Notes: generated from the letters alone by a model not told the origin. A DNA stretch of 64,000 nucleotides from an uncultured Ellagibacter sp. (GCA_934663775.1 CAKUKU010000001.1:1-64000); one strand, 5' to 3'; shown: positions 6,319 to 15,258, numbered from the stretch's first letter. Translations and numbers: made by a program.

Positions 6319-8858
6319 TTTCTTGGGTGTCATATCCCTACGGCGGGCAGTCTTGCTATGTGTATCCCAGGTATTTACTTGATGGAACTGAATGGAAATT
6401 GATAGACCCCAACGCATTTCCAAATGCTGGAGCTTTTCAGGCTGTTATTACAGGAGGGGCCTCTCCTTCGGACATGAGCGATCGTTACGGCTCCGTTGTG
6501 GTTGCACGAATCAATAGCGACACTATTGATGAGAATTTTTACTACGTATCAGACAAATACAATTCCAACAAATTCCGGGCGGCAATTAACCCGTCATTTT
6601 CAAAAGGTAACTCTGAGCTTGAATTCGACCTGCTGTCCGACCATAGACTCTCTGCGGAACTAATACAGATTGTCGATATTCGAGATAAGGTATCTTTTCT
6701 AAAGCCGATTACCACTGCCGTTGAGCTCTGGACCGATCCTGAGATTCTTGCTTGCAGATACATACTTGTTCGCCATTCCTCCGGCGAAGTTAATACATAT
6801 TTCGGCCCCTTCGAATACGTAAAGAGGGCCGATGGGCTAATTGAGCTTCAAGCGACAAGCGCAAACGATTTCAGAATTGCTCGAATTCAAGAAATTGACT
6901 CCTCTTCAATTATGTCCATCCGAGATAATGATGGCGTTGAGAAATGTGCGTTTATCCATAGAGATGCCGTCAGTGACCTAGTCGGATCGATAGATTCATC
7001 GGAGATGATTGATTGGATTCCGCAAAAGGAACTGACTGAAACAATAATTCAGGCGATTAACACCTCGAACAACTTTGAGGGTATGTCGAAGAATCAAATA
7101 CGAGCAATTAAGTCTGCTATCTGGAACTACAGGGATTCCGAAAGCAAAATCCAACTAGACGATACCCGAAAGAGTCGAATTATCGAATGGTTGTCCGATG
7201 TCTCCAATTGGGTTGAATTACCAGATGAAATCACAAAGAGCGTTAGCGAATCGATTGACGAGAACAAACTTACAGAAATCGTACTCGATGAAAAGAATTA
7301 CCCTCAATTCAAAGAACGGATACTGAACAGCGCGGGTGTTCAAGAACGCATAAACGAGGAGAAGATTCGTCTTGAAGATGGCTTGAATTCGATAAGGCTT
7401 CAAACCGCTGATGCAGAGAAAGGTTTGAGGGAAGCCGTCGCCAAGAAAGAAGATGCCGAACAGGCTGCTTCTGCTGCCGAAGAGCAGCTCGAAAAAGTAA
7501 GGGATGAGGCTCTGGCTCAGAAGCGTGAAGAGCTTGATACCCTTGATGGGGAAATTGAATCTCGAAAATCAGAACTAGATCGATTGAAGTACGAATACGA
7601 GCGCGCTGTCGCCGACAAGGTTAAGATTGACCAAGATGTCAAGGACATCATTAACGGCATCAATGACGAAGTTGCAACGTCCACTGCAATTCTAAAGAGC
7701 GAAATGCTAAGAAAGGTTGTCTCGGCAGTTTCAGGAGTCGACCTCAACAATGAAGAAATCGACTCTGAAACAGTCTATACCTCTGTTCGCCAAGACGAAA
7801 TCGCAATGGCTGATGATGGAGTAGTCGAGGCAATTCATAGCGCGTTGACTCAAAGAGGCGGCCGCCAATTCAAACGCAACGACACAGTTAACCTCATGAT
7901 TTGCCTAACGCAAGGCTATATCACCACATTTTCAGGACTACCCGGGACAGGCAAAACCAGTTTGTGCAACATTCTCGCTGGCGTGCTTGGCCTACTCAAC
8001 GAGAGCTCTGGTAAGAGATTCACGGAGATTAATGTTGAGAATGGATGGACCTCTTACAAGGATTACATCGGATACTACAATCCGCTATCCAAAACCTTTG
8101 AAAAGTCGAACACGGAAGTTTACGACGCGATGAGGATGCTCTCTCATGAGGAGAGTGGTAATGGGCTGCCGCCGTATGTATTCCTGTTGGATGAAGCGAA
8201 TCTGAGCCCAATCGAGCATTATTGGTCGCCATTCTTGAGGGCGTGCGACACCTTCGACACGGAGGGCGCGCGCCTATCCCTCGGCGGCACTGAAGTGTGG
8301 TCGATACCTTCTCATGTAAGGTTTCTGGCAACGGTCAATTTCGATCACACCACCGAAGCCCTGTCGCATCGCTTCCTGGATCGAAGCTGGGTCGTCTCTT
8401 TGGACTCGGAATTCCCTGACATGAATTTGACAAAACTCAATGCAGCGAAAGTATTCTCTAACGACTCTGCCTTTACCGCCACTCGATTACTCGACGTTTT
8501 CGGATACAGGAAAGGCGATGTTGCCGGCCAAGGCAATGCAACGCTCTTCGACGAGCTGCTGCGCGTTTGCAGGTCGCACGCATTCCCCGTCTCCCCAAGA
8601 AGCAGGCAGATGATACTCAGGTACATGGCTACTGCATCACGACTCATGTCGCTTGAGTCAAAAGACAGCCAATTCGCTCCTTTGGACTACGCGTTCTCGC
8701 AAAAGGTTCTTCCTCAGATTTCCGGACCCTCCGAGAGCGTTGGACCGCTTGTGTCCGACTTGCTCGATAAGTGTTCAGAGCTAAAAGCCACGAAAAAGCA
8801 ACTAGATCGCATGAGGGAGTTCGGCGAAAACAATGGCTTCTATCAGTATTTCGTCTAA
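6273..8858 (+). CDS. McrB-like AAA+ ATPase with coiled coil
   Basis: About 861 residues. The N-terminal ~350 residues are unassigned and probably a target-recognition module. A long coiled coil runs from roughly 360 to 460 (AEKGLREAVAKKEDAEQAAS and following). The AAA+ domain has Walker A GLPGTGKTS (~557), Walker B YVFLLDEAN (~637), sensor FLATVNFD (~687) and a basic LSHRFLDRS (~700). In McrBC-type restriction the AAA+ ring hydrolyses nucleotide and drives a partner nuclease; the classic McrB NTAD word is not present, so GTP preference is uncertain. I prefer ATG 6273 because GGAGGA sits seven bases upstream; ATG 6267 is too close to it. The next gene overlaps by 26 bp and encodes a DUF2357 nuclease. 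Lower GC than neighbours suggests horizontal transfer. Confidence 0.85.
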   Translation: MESVANANLCTRHDMISWVSYPYGGQSCYVYPRYLLDGTEWKLIDPNAFPNAGAFQAVITGGASPSDMSDRYGSVVVARINSDTIDENFYYVSDKYNSNKFRAAINPSFSKGNSELEFDLLSDHRLSAELIQIVDIRDKVSFLKPITTAVELWTDPEILACRYILVRHSSGEVNTYFGPFEYVKRADGLIELQATSANDFRIARIQEIDSSSIMSIRDNDGVEKCAFIHRDAVSDLVGSIDSSEMIDWIPQKELTETIIQAINTSNNFEGMSKNQIRAIKSAIWNYRDSESKIQLDDTRKSRIIEWLSDVSNWVELPDEITKSVSESIDENKLTEIVLDEKNYPQFKERILNSAGVQERINEEKIRLEDGLNSIRLQTADAEKGLREAVAKKEDAEQAASAAEEQLEKVRDEALAQKREELDTLDGEIESRKSELDRLKYEYERAVADKVKIDQDVKDIINGINDEVATSTAILKSEMLRKVVSAVSGVDLNNEEIDSETVYTSVRQDEIAMADDGVVEAIHSALTQRGGRQFKRNDTVNLMICLTQGYITTFSGLPGTGKTSLCNILAGVLGLLNESSGKRFTEINVENGWTSYKDYIGYYNPLSKTFEKSNTEVYDAMRMLSHEESGNGLPPYVFLLDEANLSPIEHYWSPFLRACDTFDTEGARLSLGGTEVWSIPSHVRFLATVNFDHTTEALSHRFLDRSWVVSLDSEFPDMNLTKLNAAKVFSNDSAFTATRLLDVFGYRKGDVAGQGNATLFDELLRVCRSHAFPVSPRSRQMILRYMATASRLMSLESKDSQFAPLDYAFSQKVLPQISGPSESVGPLVSDLLDKCSELKATKKQLDRMREFGENNGFYQYFV

Positions 8859-11196
8859 CCAGCAAAGCATCGGCTTTGTAAGAGTGAGAAATGGGTACTC
8901 CCAAGAAGTATGCGAGTATCCGCTGTACCCTGCTCTGTCGATATCATCGAATATCATTTTAGCGAGCGAAGAGCCGGTGATTGAAAACGCTCAGTATTCG
9001 ATTTCCGTTGTCTTTCCGGCTCAATATCCCATCGAAGATATTGAGCTAAGCGTAAACGGCTCAGATGTATGCCATTGCGAGCCGAACCGCTCAGCAGAAG
9101 AGCTTATCGATGGGGACACTTTCATCTCTTATCCGGTAGATACGTCCTCAATGACAAACTCCAAGCTGCCTTTTCTCCTAACCTACGGGTTTGTAAGAAT
9201 GGAAGTTGTCGCGACTCTGGGAGAAGAAGAACGAAATTATTCGACAAAAGACATCCCGTGTCTCAGCTCGGACCAGTTTCAAAGCGTCTCTATCGAAGAG
9301 ATGCTCAGTTCCCTTCTTGATGATGATCAAGGCCCGGTGAGCAGATGGATGTTTACCGACGGTCATGACAACGAGTCTGAATTCGCGCTCTTAGATGGAG
9401 GCCTGCAATACAATTCGAAAAAGTCTCTTTCGTCAATGATTCAGCTGCTTGAGTCCATCGCTCTTGAATACGACCTAAGGTTTCCCTATTTTCATTCTCA
9501 TGGCTATAGCAGGATAACGAGCCGACCTGTAAAAATGTCTCCCAGAAATATCAGGCACATCGGAAGTCAAGAGGTTCTCTGGATTTCAAAGAACCTCGAG
9601 GTCCTCTCCGAGACGCCAACTGAGTCAAATATCGACTATTTAGGACGGTATTATGTTCCGCGGGAAGTCGAATCGCGACGCAAAGTAAAAACGTATGACA
9701 GCTACGAAAACAGTCTCGTGCTTGGCTTTCTCAATGATGCGGTTGCCAAGACGAAAGCCATTCTCTCCGAATTACGAGCTGGTATCTCGTATGCGGAAGC
9801 CCTGAAAGATCGGCTTGGAACGATACGGCGAGAGAACTACTCTCTTCCGGCACTTGTTTTGGTGCAGCAATGCACAATGAGAGAAGAATTCTTCATCAAC
9901 AAGCTAAGCATGATATTAGCCAAGCTGCGACAACTCGTGAGGAAGTATGAAGCCGCTTTGCCTGGGGTTGCACCTCGCTTCCCCAAAAACCCAAAGCGAA
10001 CTAAAGTATTCCAGGAAATAGACGCCTATTCGGGGTTGTATGCCTTGATGTCCAAATGGCTCACCTTCGGTGATTTCACTCTTGCCAGGGAAAGTCTAGC
10101 CCTTCATTCGCTCAGGCTCGACAAGTTATATGAATATTACTCCCTCTACCGCCTGTTGAAGTGGTTCGACAAAAACGGCTTTACGGAAGACTCTAGCCTG
10201 GAGAAGCCGATATATCGCGCTGAATACAGCCTTGTTGCCCCTCATTACCATAATGAGCGTCGAGTGGCCACTTATTATGCCCTGACGAAGGACTCGATAA
10301 AAATCCACTTGTACTATCAGCCGGTCATATACGGCGATGAAAGAGAAGAGAACGGAATCTCGCTCCATCGACTTTCTCCGCGAAATCCTCTTAGCAAGAA
10401 GCTTAAAGATGGATTCTGGACTCCGGACTTCCTCCTGAACGTCATTTCCTCTCCAGGAGAAACCTCCTGGCATATATTCGATTCCAAGTACAGCCGTCCC
10501 GAAAAACTGTGGGAGGGCTACCCGAAAACAGGAAGCTTCTCTCAGCAAATTTCGAAATACAAGTCGGACATTGGGGGAACAAGCTCAACAGATCGCATCT
10601 CGTCGGTTTGGCTGTTAAGCGGACGCTCTAACTATGCTCATATCCAGTACGCAGAAACGTCTTCATGGGCAAGAGAGTCCTACCATGCTGCAAAGTCAGG
10701 AATCGTTTCACTTTCACCCAGGTTTTCCAAAATCGATTCCGTTTTCTCTGATGTCGTCTCTTTGCCAATCAAAAGTAAAGAGGGAAAGAGAAACCAGATG
10801 CCAATCGAGGGACAAGACGTAGAGTTTCCTCAAGTTCAAGCTCTGCCGGTGGATTCAAAAAGTCGTTCTCGAAATAAAGAGCCTTGGTTTGCGAAGCCAG
10901 GGAACAGATGTCTTCCTCTTATTGTCGAGCTATACGGATTGGTCGACAACCCTGAGGACCTATTCAAGTCGAAATGGGCGGAGAGAAATCTTGGGATTGC
11001 ACACCCGTTGCTTCGCTCTATGCAACCAAATGGTGTCGAAAGAAAATATTACGAATCGGGTGATATCAATGGTATTTCCTGTTACATCTTCAAACAGTGG
11101 TTGCCTCATCAGGAGAACAAGCTTAAATCTCTCGTTGAAAAAAAGAGGGACTCTAACAAAAAACTCGATCCCGAAAGCGTCAATGAGCTTGTGTAG
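8833..11196 (+). CDS. DUF2357 McrC-like PD-(D/E)XK nuclease
   Basis: 787 residues. The architecture is that of DUF2357 proteins paired with McrB-like ATPases: a beta-rich N-terminal domain, a helical middle (~290-430), then a nuclease core with TPDFLLNV (~528) and WHIFDSKYS (~545), matching PD...(D)xK. The gene overlaps the end of the McrB-like gene, so the two form one operon and probably one complex, the ATPase recognising or translocating DNA and this protein cutting. About 200 residues lie C-terminal to the core. It ends just before the second copy of the ~200-bp repeat. Function is inferred from the family; the modification or structure recognised cannot be read from sequence. Confidence 0.8.
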   Translation: MASISISSNQQSIGFVRVRNGYSQEVCEYPLYPALSISSNIILASEEPVIENAQYSISVVFPAQYPIEDIELSVNGSDVCHCEPNRSAEELIDGDTFISYPVDTSSMTNSKLPFLLTYGFVRMEVVATLGEEERNYSTKDIPCLSSDQFQSVSIEEMLSSLLDDDQGPVSRWMFTDGHDNESEFALLDGGLQYNSKKSLSSMIQLLESIALEYDLRFPYFHSHGYSRITSRPVKMSPRNIRHIGSQEVLWISKNLEVLSETPTESNIDYLGRYYVPREVESRRKVKTYDSYENSLVLGFLNDAVAKTKAILSELRAGISYAEALKDRLGTIRRENYSLPALVLVQQCTMREEFFINKLSMILAKLRQLVRKYEAALPGVAPRFPKNPKRTKVFQEIDAYSGLYALMSKWLTFGDFTLARESLALHSLRLDKLYEYYSLYRLLKWFDKNGFTEDSSLEKPIYRAEYSLVAPHYHNERRVATYYALTKDSIKIHLYYQPVIYGDEREENGISLHRLSPRNPLSKKLKDGFWTPDFLLNVISSPGETSWHIFDSKYSRPEKLWEGYPKTGSFSQQISKYKSDIGGTSSTDRISSVWLLSGRSNYAHIQYAETSSWARESYHAAKSGIVSLSPRFSKIDSVFSDVVSLPIKSKEGKRNQMPIEGQDVEFPQVQALPVDSKSRSRNKEPWFAKPGNRCLPLIVELYGLVDNPEDLFKSKWAERNLGIAHPLLRSMQPNGVERKYYESGDINGISCYIFKQWLPHQENKLKSLVEKKRDSNKKLDPESVNELV

Positions 11197-11241
11197 TCAG
11201 TTGGGAAAATTCGTGTAGTCACTTTCGGCTTTTGCGATGCC

Positions 11242-11444
11242 TATGCGGCCATTGGTTGCTGCTCGCAGTTTGCCGTGACCCACCGTGACCCGCAAAAACG
11301 GATCCGATGACCCGAAAAACCGTGACCCAGATTTGACCCCATGGATTCGCGGCAATTTTTGAGACTGAGTGTAAATAGGACGAACTGGAGCAAACTGCGG
11401 CAAACTGGAACAAACTGGAGATAGTTTCTAACTATTGAGTGGGA
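11242..11444. repeat. Long direct repeat, copy 2 (downstream of McrBC-like operon)
   Basis: Partner of 3060-3265. The order of blocks is the same, with scattered substitutions and small indels. The hairpin at 11421-11435 has the same ATAGTT/AACTAT stem with loop TCT instead of TTT. Position directly after a defence operon is also shared. Confidence 0.85.
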
Positions 11445-11556
11445 GTGACCCTAGGCTAATTTTGCCAAGCCACTTGCGATGATTCACCATGGCTCATAAA
11501 GTTCCATCGAGGGTCATAGCGAATCAAGCCGCTTGCAAAACACGAGAATGAATCCA

Positions 11557-11587
11557 CCCCGGAAGCGCAAGTTTCCGGGGTATTTTT
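11557..11587 (+). terminator. Rho-independent terminator
   Basis: CCCCGGAA (11557-11564) pairs with TTCCGGGG (11573-11580), followed by TATTTTT. A strong terminator, but no gene directly precedes it; 11445-11556 may be the end of a long McrBC transcript or a small RNA. Confidence 0.75.
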
Positions 11588-11965
11588 ATGCCTTTGAACA
11601 GGTATTTTGATTCATTGTCATTCTATGGATTCGACATTCATAACACCCTATGGGACCATGCGACAGCATGGCGAAAAAGAGACAATCGCCAAACCACCCG
11701 CGACGAGTGTTTTGGCGAGCGGGATAAGCATCCCGAAGACGAAGGTGCCGTCATCGACAAGTTTTTGCGGTGTGGATATTTACTTAAATGAAGAAAGATA
11801 GCGCCCCCAACATATCCTCTACCGTCTGGTAAGCAATCTATTTTGCGATTATCAGAAAACAGGCGGAATTTCAAAGACAACGGCCTTCATCCAATAGCGA
11901 AGGCTTGGCAGCAAGGTACCATCGAATCTCGAAAACGCGAAAGCATGCTATCATATGAAAAGGTT
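11588..11965. other. Apparently non-coding stretch
   Basis: Short frames on both strands only. One minus-strand frame near 11650-11770 (LVDDGTFVFGMLIPLAKTLV) is protein-like but has stops at both ends, so it may be a gene remnant. Nothing else is supported. Confidence 0.4.
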
Positions 11966-12002
11966 AGCCCCGGTTTGACCGCTGATACAAGTCGTCGGGG
12001 CT
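11966..12002 (+). ncRNA. Candidate structured RNA hairpin, copy A
   Basis: AGCCCCG/CGGGGCT stem around a 23-nt loop containing TGACCGCTGATACAAGTC (11976-11993). Copy B at 12164-12198 has a different 7-bp stem but 16 of these 18 loop bases. A TATCAT box lies just upstream. Could be an RNA element or a DNA-binding site. Confidence 0.4.
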
Positions 12003-12094
12003 CACTTTGCTTTAGCAGGAAAGCGATCTTTGCAGAATACGTTGAAGATTGCCAGGGAGCATATCGCATCGCAGCTTTCCACGCCCCGACACGA

Positions 12095-12127
12095 TAAACG
12101 CCGTCTTTCATGTGCGCAGGGCGTTTA
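12095..12127. other. 8-bp hairpin between the two conserved-loop hairpins
   Basis: TAAACGCC (12095-12102) pairs with GGCGTTTA (12120-12127). It may terminate a short transcript starting near copy A, but no T-run follows. Confidence 0.35.
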
Positions 12128-12163
12128 CCAAGTCCGATAACACGGCTACAATAATCGCCGATG

Positions 12164-12198
12164 GGCCCGGGATGACCGCTGGTTCAAGTCACCGGGCC
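12164..12198 (+). ncRNA. Candidate structured RNA hairpin, copy B
   Basis: GGCCCGG/CCGGGCC stem around a 21-nt loop with TGACCGCTGGTTCAAGTC (12173-12190). A promoter TTTACC-N17-TACAAT (12124-12152) places a likely start about five bases before the hairpin. The stem differs from copy A while pairing is kept. The loop is weakly T-loop-like but no tRNA fold is possible. Confidence 0.4.
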
Positions 12199-12397
12199 TA
12201 AATTTACTTCCATGGAAGTCGTGATGCCAATGCCACGAGACTTCCGAGCTGCGATTCGGCCAAGCGGAGCGCATACATCCCTTTTCTTTCTCCCGTCCAA
12301 CATCGACATGCACAGCGATGCCGAAAACGAGCTTCGCGACAAATGGAGCATTTGACGAAAAAGGCCGGAGAACCACCTTCTTATGTCAAAAAGCATA

Positions 12398-12416
12398 CAA
12401 AAGTGTTAGTCTTTTG
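12398..12416. promoter_or_regulatory. Palindrome at start of AbiE module 2
   Basis: CAAAAG-N7-CTTTTG ends three bases before the AbiEi ATG. No ribosome site is visible, so the transcript may be leaderless and the palindrome may overlap the promoter, consistent with AbiEi autorepression. Confidence 0.5.
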
Positions 12417-12418
12417 CC

Positions 12419-12946
12419 ATGAAACATTTTGACGAGATATACGAGATAGCAGCCGACGGCTACGGCATCGTGACCGCCTCGCAAGCGCGGGAGGCAGGCG
12501 TGACCACAGGCGAGATGAGAAGATGGTGCACCGACGGAAAGCTGATTCGGCGAGGACACGGGGTGTACAAAGTTGCGCGCTGGGTTCCGACCCCCCTAGA
12601 TGCCTTCGCCGAAGCCGTGGCGCTCGTGGGCGATGGGAGCTTCCTGTGGGGCGAGTCCGTGCTGTCCATGCACGGACTCGCCCTCGTCGACCCGCGCTCA
12701 GTGTTCGTGGCGACGCCGAAACGCGTACGGCGCAAGCTGCCCGACTGGGTAAAAACCGTGCCTGCACCCAAAAGCGCGTCGGCGACGTTCTACGAAGGCA
12801 TTCCCTCCCAGCGCGTCGCCGACGCCATCAAGGAGTGCGAGGGGTCCGTTATGGGCGAGCGCCTTTCGGAAGCGGCGAAGCGCGCGCGCGCCGAGGGACT
12901 CGTCACCTCCGCCGAATACGATAACCTGATGAAGGAACTGCCATGA
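12419..12946 (+). CDS. AbiEi-family antitoxin, module 2
   Basis: 175 residues: AbiEi winged helix (YGIVTASQAREAGVTTGEMR, then GKLIRRGHGVYKVARW) followed by the helical dimerisation/neutralisation part (GESVLSMHGLALVDP). The protein should antagonise the AbiEii nucleotidyltransferase encoded next and repress the pair. The stop overlaps the toxin ATG (ATGA), the usual translational coupling. A short palindrome lies immediately upstream and no ribosome site is visible. This is the only complete AbiE pair of the three in the window. Confidence 0.9.
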   Translation: MKHFDEIYEIAADGYGIVTASQAREAGVTTGEMRRWCTDGKLIRRGHGVYKVARWVPTPLDAFAEAVALVGDGSFLWGESVLSMHGLALVDPRSVFVATPKRVRRKLPDWVKTVPAPKSASATFYEGIPSQRVADAIKECEGSVMGERLSEAAKRARAEGLVTSAEYDNLMKELP

Positions 12947-13776
12947 AAGAAGCCAAGAGACCAAACAGCAGGCGCAACCTCGATATAGCCATCGACAGGC
13001 TCTGCGCGAGCACGGGAGACGAGCCGGGCCACGTCAAAAGGCTGCTCGCAACCGCGATCGTCGGTCAGATGCTGCCCGACGGGGCGGCAAAGGGCGGGAA
13101 CGCCCTGAAGATTCGTTTCGGGAAAGACACTACGCGCTTCTCGCGAGACCTCGACACCGCCAGAGCGTCCTCCCTGGACGACTACATCGCGCGCTTGGAA
13201 GACGCGCTTGCCACAGGATGGTGCGGATTCACGGGGGTCGTCGTTCCAAGGGAACCCGCCTCCCCGAAAGGCGTTCCAGCCGCGTACGTCATGCGCCCGT
13301 TCGAAATCAAGGTCGCCTACAACGGCAAGTCGTGGATGACACTCCCGCTCGAGGTCGGCCACAACGAAATCGGTGACGCCGACAATCCCGACATGGTCTC
13401 GTCGCCCGAAGCCGCCGCCATGATGAAGGCGCTCGGCTTCCCCGAACCCGGCCCGGTCCCATGCATGAGGCTCGAACATCAAATCGCCCAGAAGCTCCAC
13501 GCCGCGAGCAGTCCAGGCAGCGAACGTGCCCACGATCTGATAGACCTGCAGATCGCAGTATCGGGCGGAACGGCCGACTATGCGGATGTGCGAGCGGTGT
13601 GCGTCAGGCTCTTCGCATACCGCCAAGAACAGAAATGGCCCCCAAGGATTGTGAAGGGCAAAGACTGGGATTCGCTGTACACCGCCCAGGCAGACGGGCT
13701 CGACGTCCTGCCGACCGCCGACGACGCCGTGGCATGGGCCAACGACCTGATCGAGCAAATCGATTCGTCCCGTTAG
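12943..13776 (+). CDS. AbiEii-family nucleotidyltransferase toxin, module 2
   Basis: 277 residues with the nucleotidyltransferase signature AAKGGNALKIRFGK (~49-61) and RFSRDLD (65-71), the GG...DxD site of AbiEii/type IV toxins. In this family the enzyme adds nucleotides to tRNA 3' ends, using GTP in AbiEii or CTP in MenT, and arrests growth during phage infection. A later HQIAQKLHA block matches the conserved lysine region. Co-translated with the antitoxin. A strong hairpin follows at 13780-13814. It looks intact. Confidence 0.9.
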   Translation: MKEAKRPNSRRNLDIAIDRLCASTGDEPGHVKRLLATAIVGQMLPDGAAKGGNALKIRFGKDTTRFSRDLDTARASSLDDYIARLEDALATGWCGFTGVVVPREPASPKGVPAAYVMRPFEIKVAYNGKSWMTLPLEVGHNEIGDADNPDMVSSPEAAAMMKALGFPEPGPVPCMRLEHQIAQKLHAASSPGSERAHDLIDLQIAVSGGTADYADVRAVCVRLFAYRQEQKWPPRIVKGKDWDSLYTAQADGLDVLPTADDAVAWANDLIEQIDSSR

Positions 13777-13779
13777 TGA

Positions 13780-13814
13780 AGCAGGTTTCGGTGCGACCGG
13801 CGCCGAAACCTGCT
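13780..13814 (+). terminator. 12-bp hairpin after AbiE module 2
   Basis: AGCAGGTTTCGG (13780-13791) pairs with CCGAAACCTGCT (13803-13814). The T-run is poor, so termination efficiency is uncertain, but the position right after the toxin stop is right. Confidence 0.6.
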
Positions 13815-14024
13815 AGACACCCGAATCGCCCGTTTTAAGCCACCCGCTACGAATCCCGGTGGAAACCCGGGAGTGATTAAAGAGCGTCGGTTTCGCGAAT
13901 CAATTGAGCCATTCCCAAAACCGCGAATTAAGGACCTGATTCGCCCAAATTGCGCACGAATCAGCCCTTCGGCGGCATGGTGCGGCACGGATTGGCGGCA
14001 CCCGTCCTGGATTGGTCACTGAGC

Positions 14025-14528
14025 GGGAATAGTGGGAACTGGCTTCTGAACTCGCGTTTTGGTGCTGCCGAGTACCGCCTGGTGCTGTTTCGGCATCGCC
14101 ATAGGGCAAAGCCACCAGCGAAATAGTGGGGAATAACGACCTCCGAACCCTCTGGTTCGGAGGCTTTCTTTTTGTATTCCTACCTGGGAAAACGTCACAA
14201 TTATTCCCGAATGCCCCTACTGGGCGGTACGGCGGAGTACTCGGCGGTACGGGAATAATAGTGCCCTGCGGGAATAATTCACAATTCGGGTCCCCCGAGG
14301 GGCGATTCCGCGCGGCCGAAACTAAGTTGAAACTGCGAGGCGGACTCAAGCCCTTTTCAATTGCATTTGCCCAGTTCAACAAACGGGAATAATAAAACGC
14401 GAAAATCGGTTTCCGCAGTTTCAGTGACCCCGAATGCCGCCGAATGACGCCGCGTATCTTGCCGTATTCGGATACGCAATTATTCCCCTAACGGGGCTTC
14501 CGGGGCGCCGATTTCATACGGGAATAAT
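14025..14528. repeat. Cluster of GGGAATAAT motifs in a non-coding region
   Basis: Exact GGGAATAAT or its complement occurs at 14200, 14251, 14270, 14385, 14479 and 14520, with near copies at 14025 (GGGAATAGT) and 14129 (GGGAATAAC). Both orientations are present. No gene is supported between 13815 and 14590, so this may be a binding-site array or a remnant of an element origin. Confidence 0.5.
14140..14174 (+). terminator. Rho-independent terminator
   Basis: CCTCCGAACC-CTCT-GGTTCGGAGG followed by CTTTCTTTTTG. A canonical terminator, although no gene directly precedes it, which points to a small transcript or a lost gene. Confidence 0.8.
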
Positions 14529-14530
14529 GG

Positions 14531-14558
14531 AACAGCCTCCGGAGAACCGGAGGCTGTT
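14531..14558 (-). terminator. 12-bp hairpin downstream of truncated XRE gene
   Basis: AACAGCCTCCGG-AGAA-CCGGAGGCTGTT, perfect. Lies 32 bp past the stop of the minus-strand XRE remnant; T-run weak on both sides. Confidence 0.6.
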
Positions 14559-14590
14559 CACAAGGAAGCATCGATTTACCTGGGAGGATG

Positions 14591-14920
14591 TCAGAAAGAG
14601 GCCTTCCAGTCGGCGTAAGCGGCCTCGTCGACTTCGCCTCGCTCGAGCTCGGCGCGCTTTTCGGCCCAGGACTTGATCGACTGCGCGAGCTTAGGGGCGT
14701 GCGGCGCCTTTGGGTCGACCGCCAGGCCCATGCCGTCCTCGCTGGGCACGAGGCCGTAGCCCTCCTCCAGCTGCAGCAGCAGGGCCATGAGGTCTCGAGA
14801 CGTCTCGACGCCGTAGTCCTTGAGCGCGCCCTCGGAGACCCCGAGCGCCTTCGCGATCTTCTCGAGCAGCTCCGACTTAACCGCGCGGATGCCGCTAGCG
14901 GGCGCTGCGCGACTCCATGA
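14591..14920 (-). pseudogene. XRE-type regulator lacking its N-terminus
   Basis: The minus-strand frame reads SELLEKIAKALGVSEGALKD, then YGVETSRDLMALLLQLEEGY, and ends ADWKASF. This is the second half of an XRE HTH and its conserved C-terminal region as found in a common Actinobacteria/Firmicutes family. No start or first helices are present: upstream, at about 14915, the sequence changes to the start of an unrelated plus-strand fragment. A downstream ATG at 14788 would give a 65-residue piece without HTH. Probably a truncated regulator of a lost toxin-antitoxin or element gene. Confidence 0.6.
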
Positions 14921-15102
14921 AGGGGCTGGCGGAGCGGCTCCTCGCCGCGTGCGACGCCGACGAGCTAGACGACAACCTTCAGAAACAGCTCGCCCTGGTC
15001 ATGGAGATCTTCAACGGCCTCGGCGAGGCGCCACCGCCCGGAAGGCGCGCAAAGCACGAGAAAGGGCCCAGCGACGACCTCTTCGGGATGTCGCGGCGCT
15101 GA
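14917..15102 (+). pseudogene. Gene fragment whose 3' end is duplicated at 19289-19405
   Basis: A 61-codon frame ending LFGMSRR. The last 117 bp (14986-15102), encoding LALVMEIFNGLGEAPPPGRR and onward, recur at 19289-19405 with about 80% identity and the same stop position. The two copies bracket AbiE module 3 with its IS element. The parent protein is not recognised. It abuts a truncated regulator on the other strand, so this junction is probably a recombination scar. Confidence 0.5.
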
Positions 15103-15211
15103 TCCCAGGCCGCGATTGGGAGACGCAACCGCTTCCGGATGCACGCGCGCGTGCCGGCGCGGCGAGGGACCGCAGGCGCGATGCGTGGGCGACCAAGGCA
15201 ATCAGAGGCAA

Positions 15212-15245
15212 TTTGATGAAAAAAGTATATACTATTTTCATCAAA
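15212..15245. promoter_or_regulatory. Promoter-operator of AbiE module 3
   Basis: TTTGATGAAAA (15212-15222) and TTTTCATCAAA (15235-15245) form a perfect 11-bp inverted repeat whose spacer contains TATACT, a -10 box. AAGGAGG follows and leads to ATG 15259. This fits autorepression by the AbiEi protein. Confidence 0.7.
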
Positions 15246-15258
15246 AAGGAGGAACGCT

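Noticed and set aside
11607..11801. 64-codon frame as a gene
   Set aside because: No ribosome site, Ser/Thr/Pro-rich without motif, and overlapped by equally plausible frames.
12164..12198. Possible tRNA 3' end (TTCAAGT loop)
   Set aside because: The bases around the loop do not make a five-base-pair T stem, and no CCA or anticodon arm exists; treated as a hairpin element instead.
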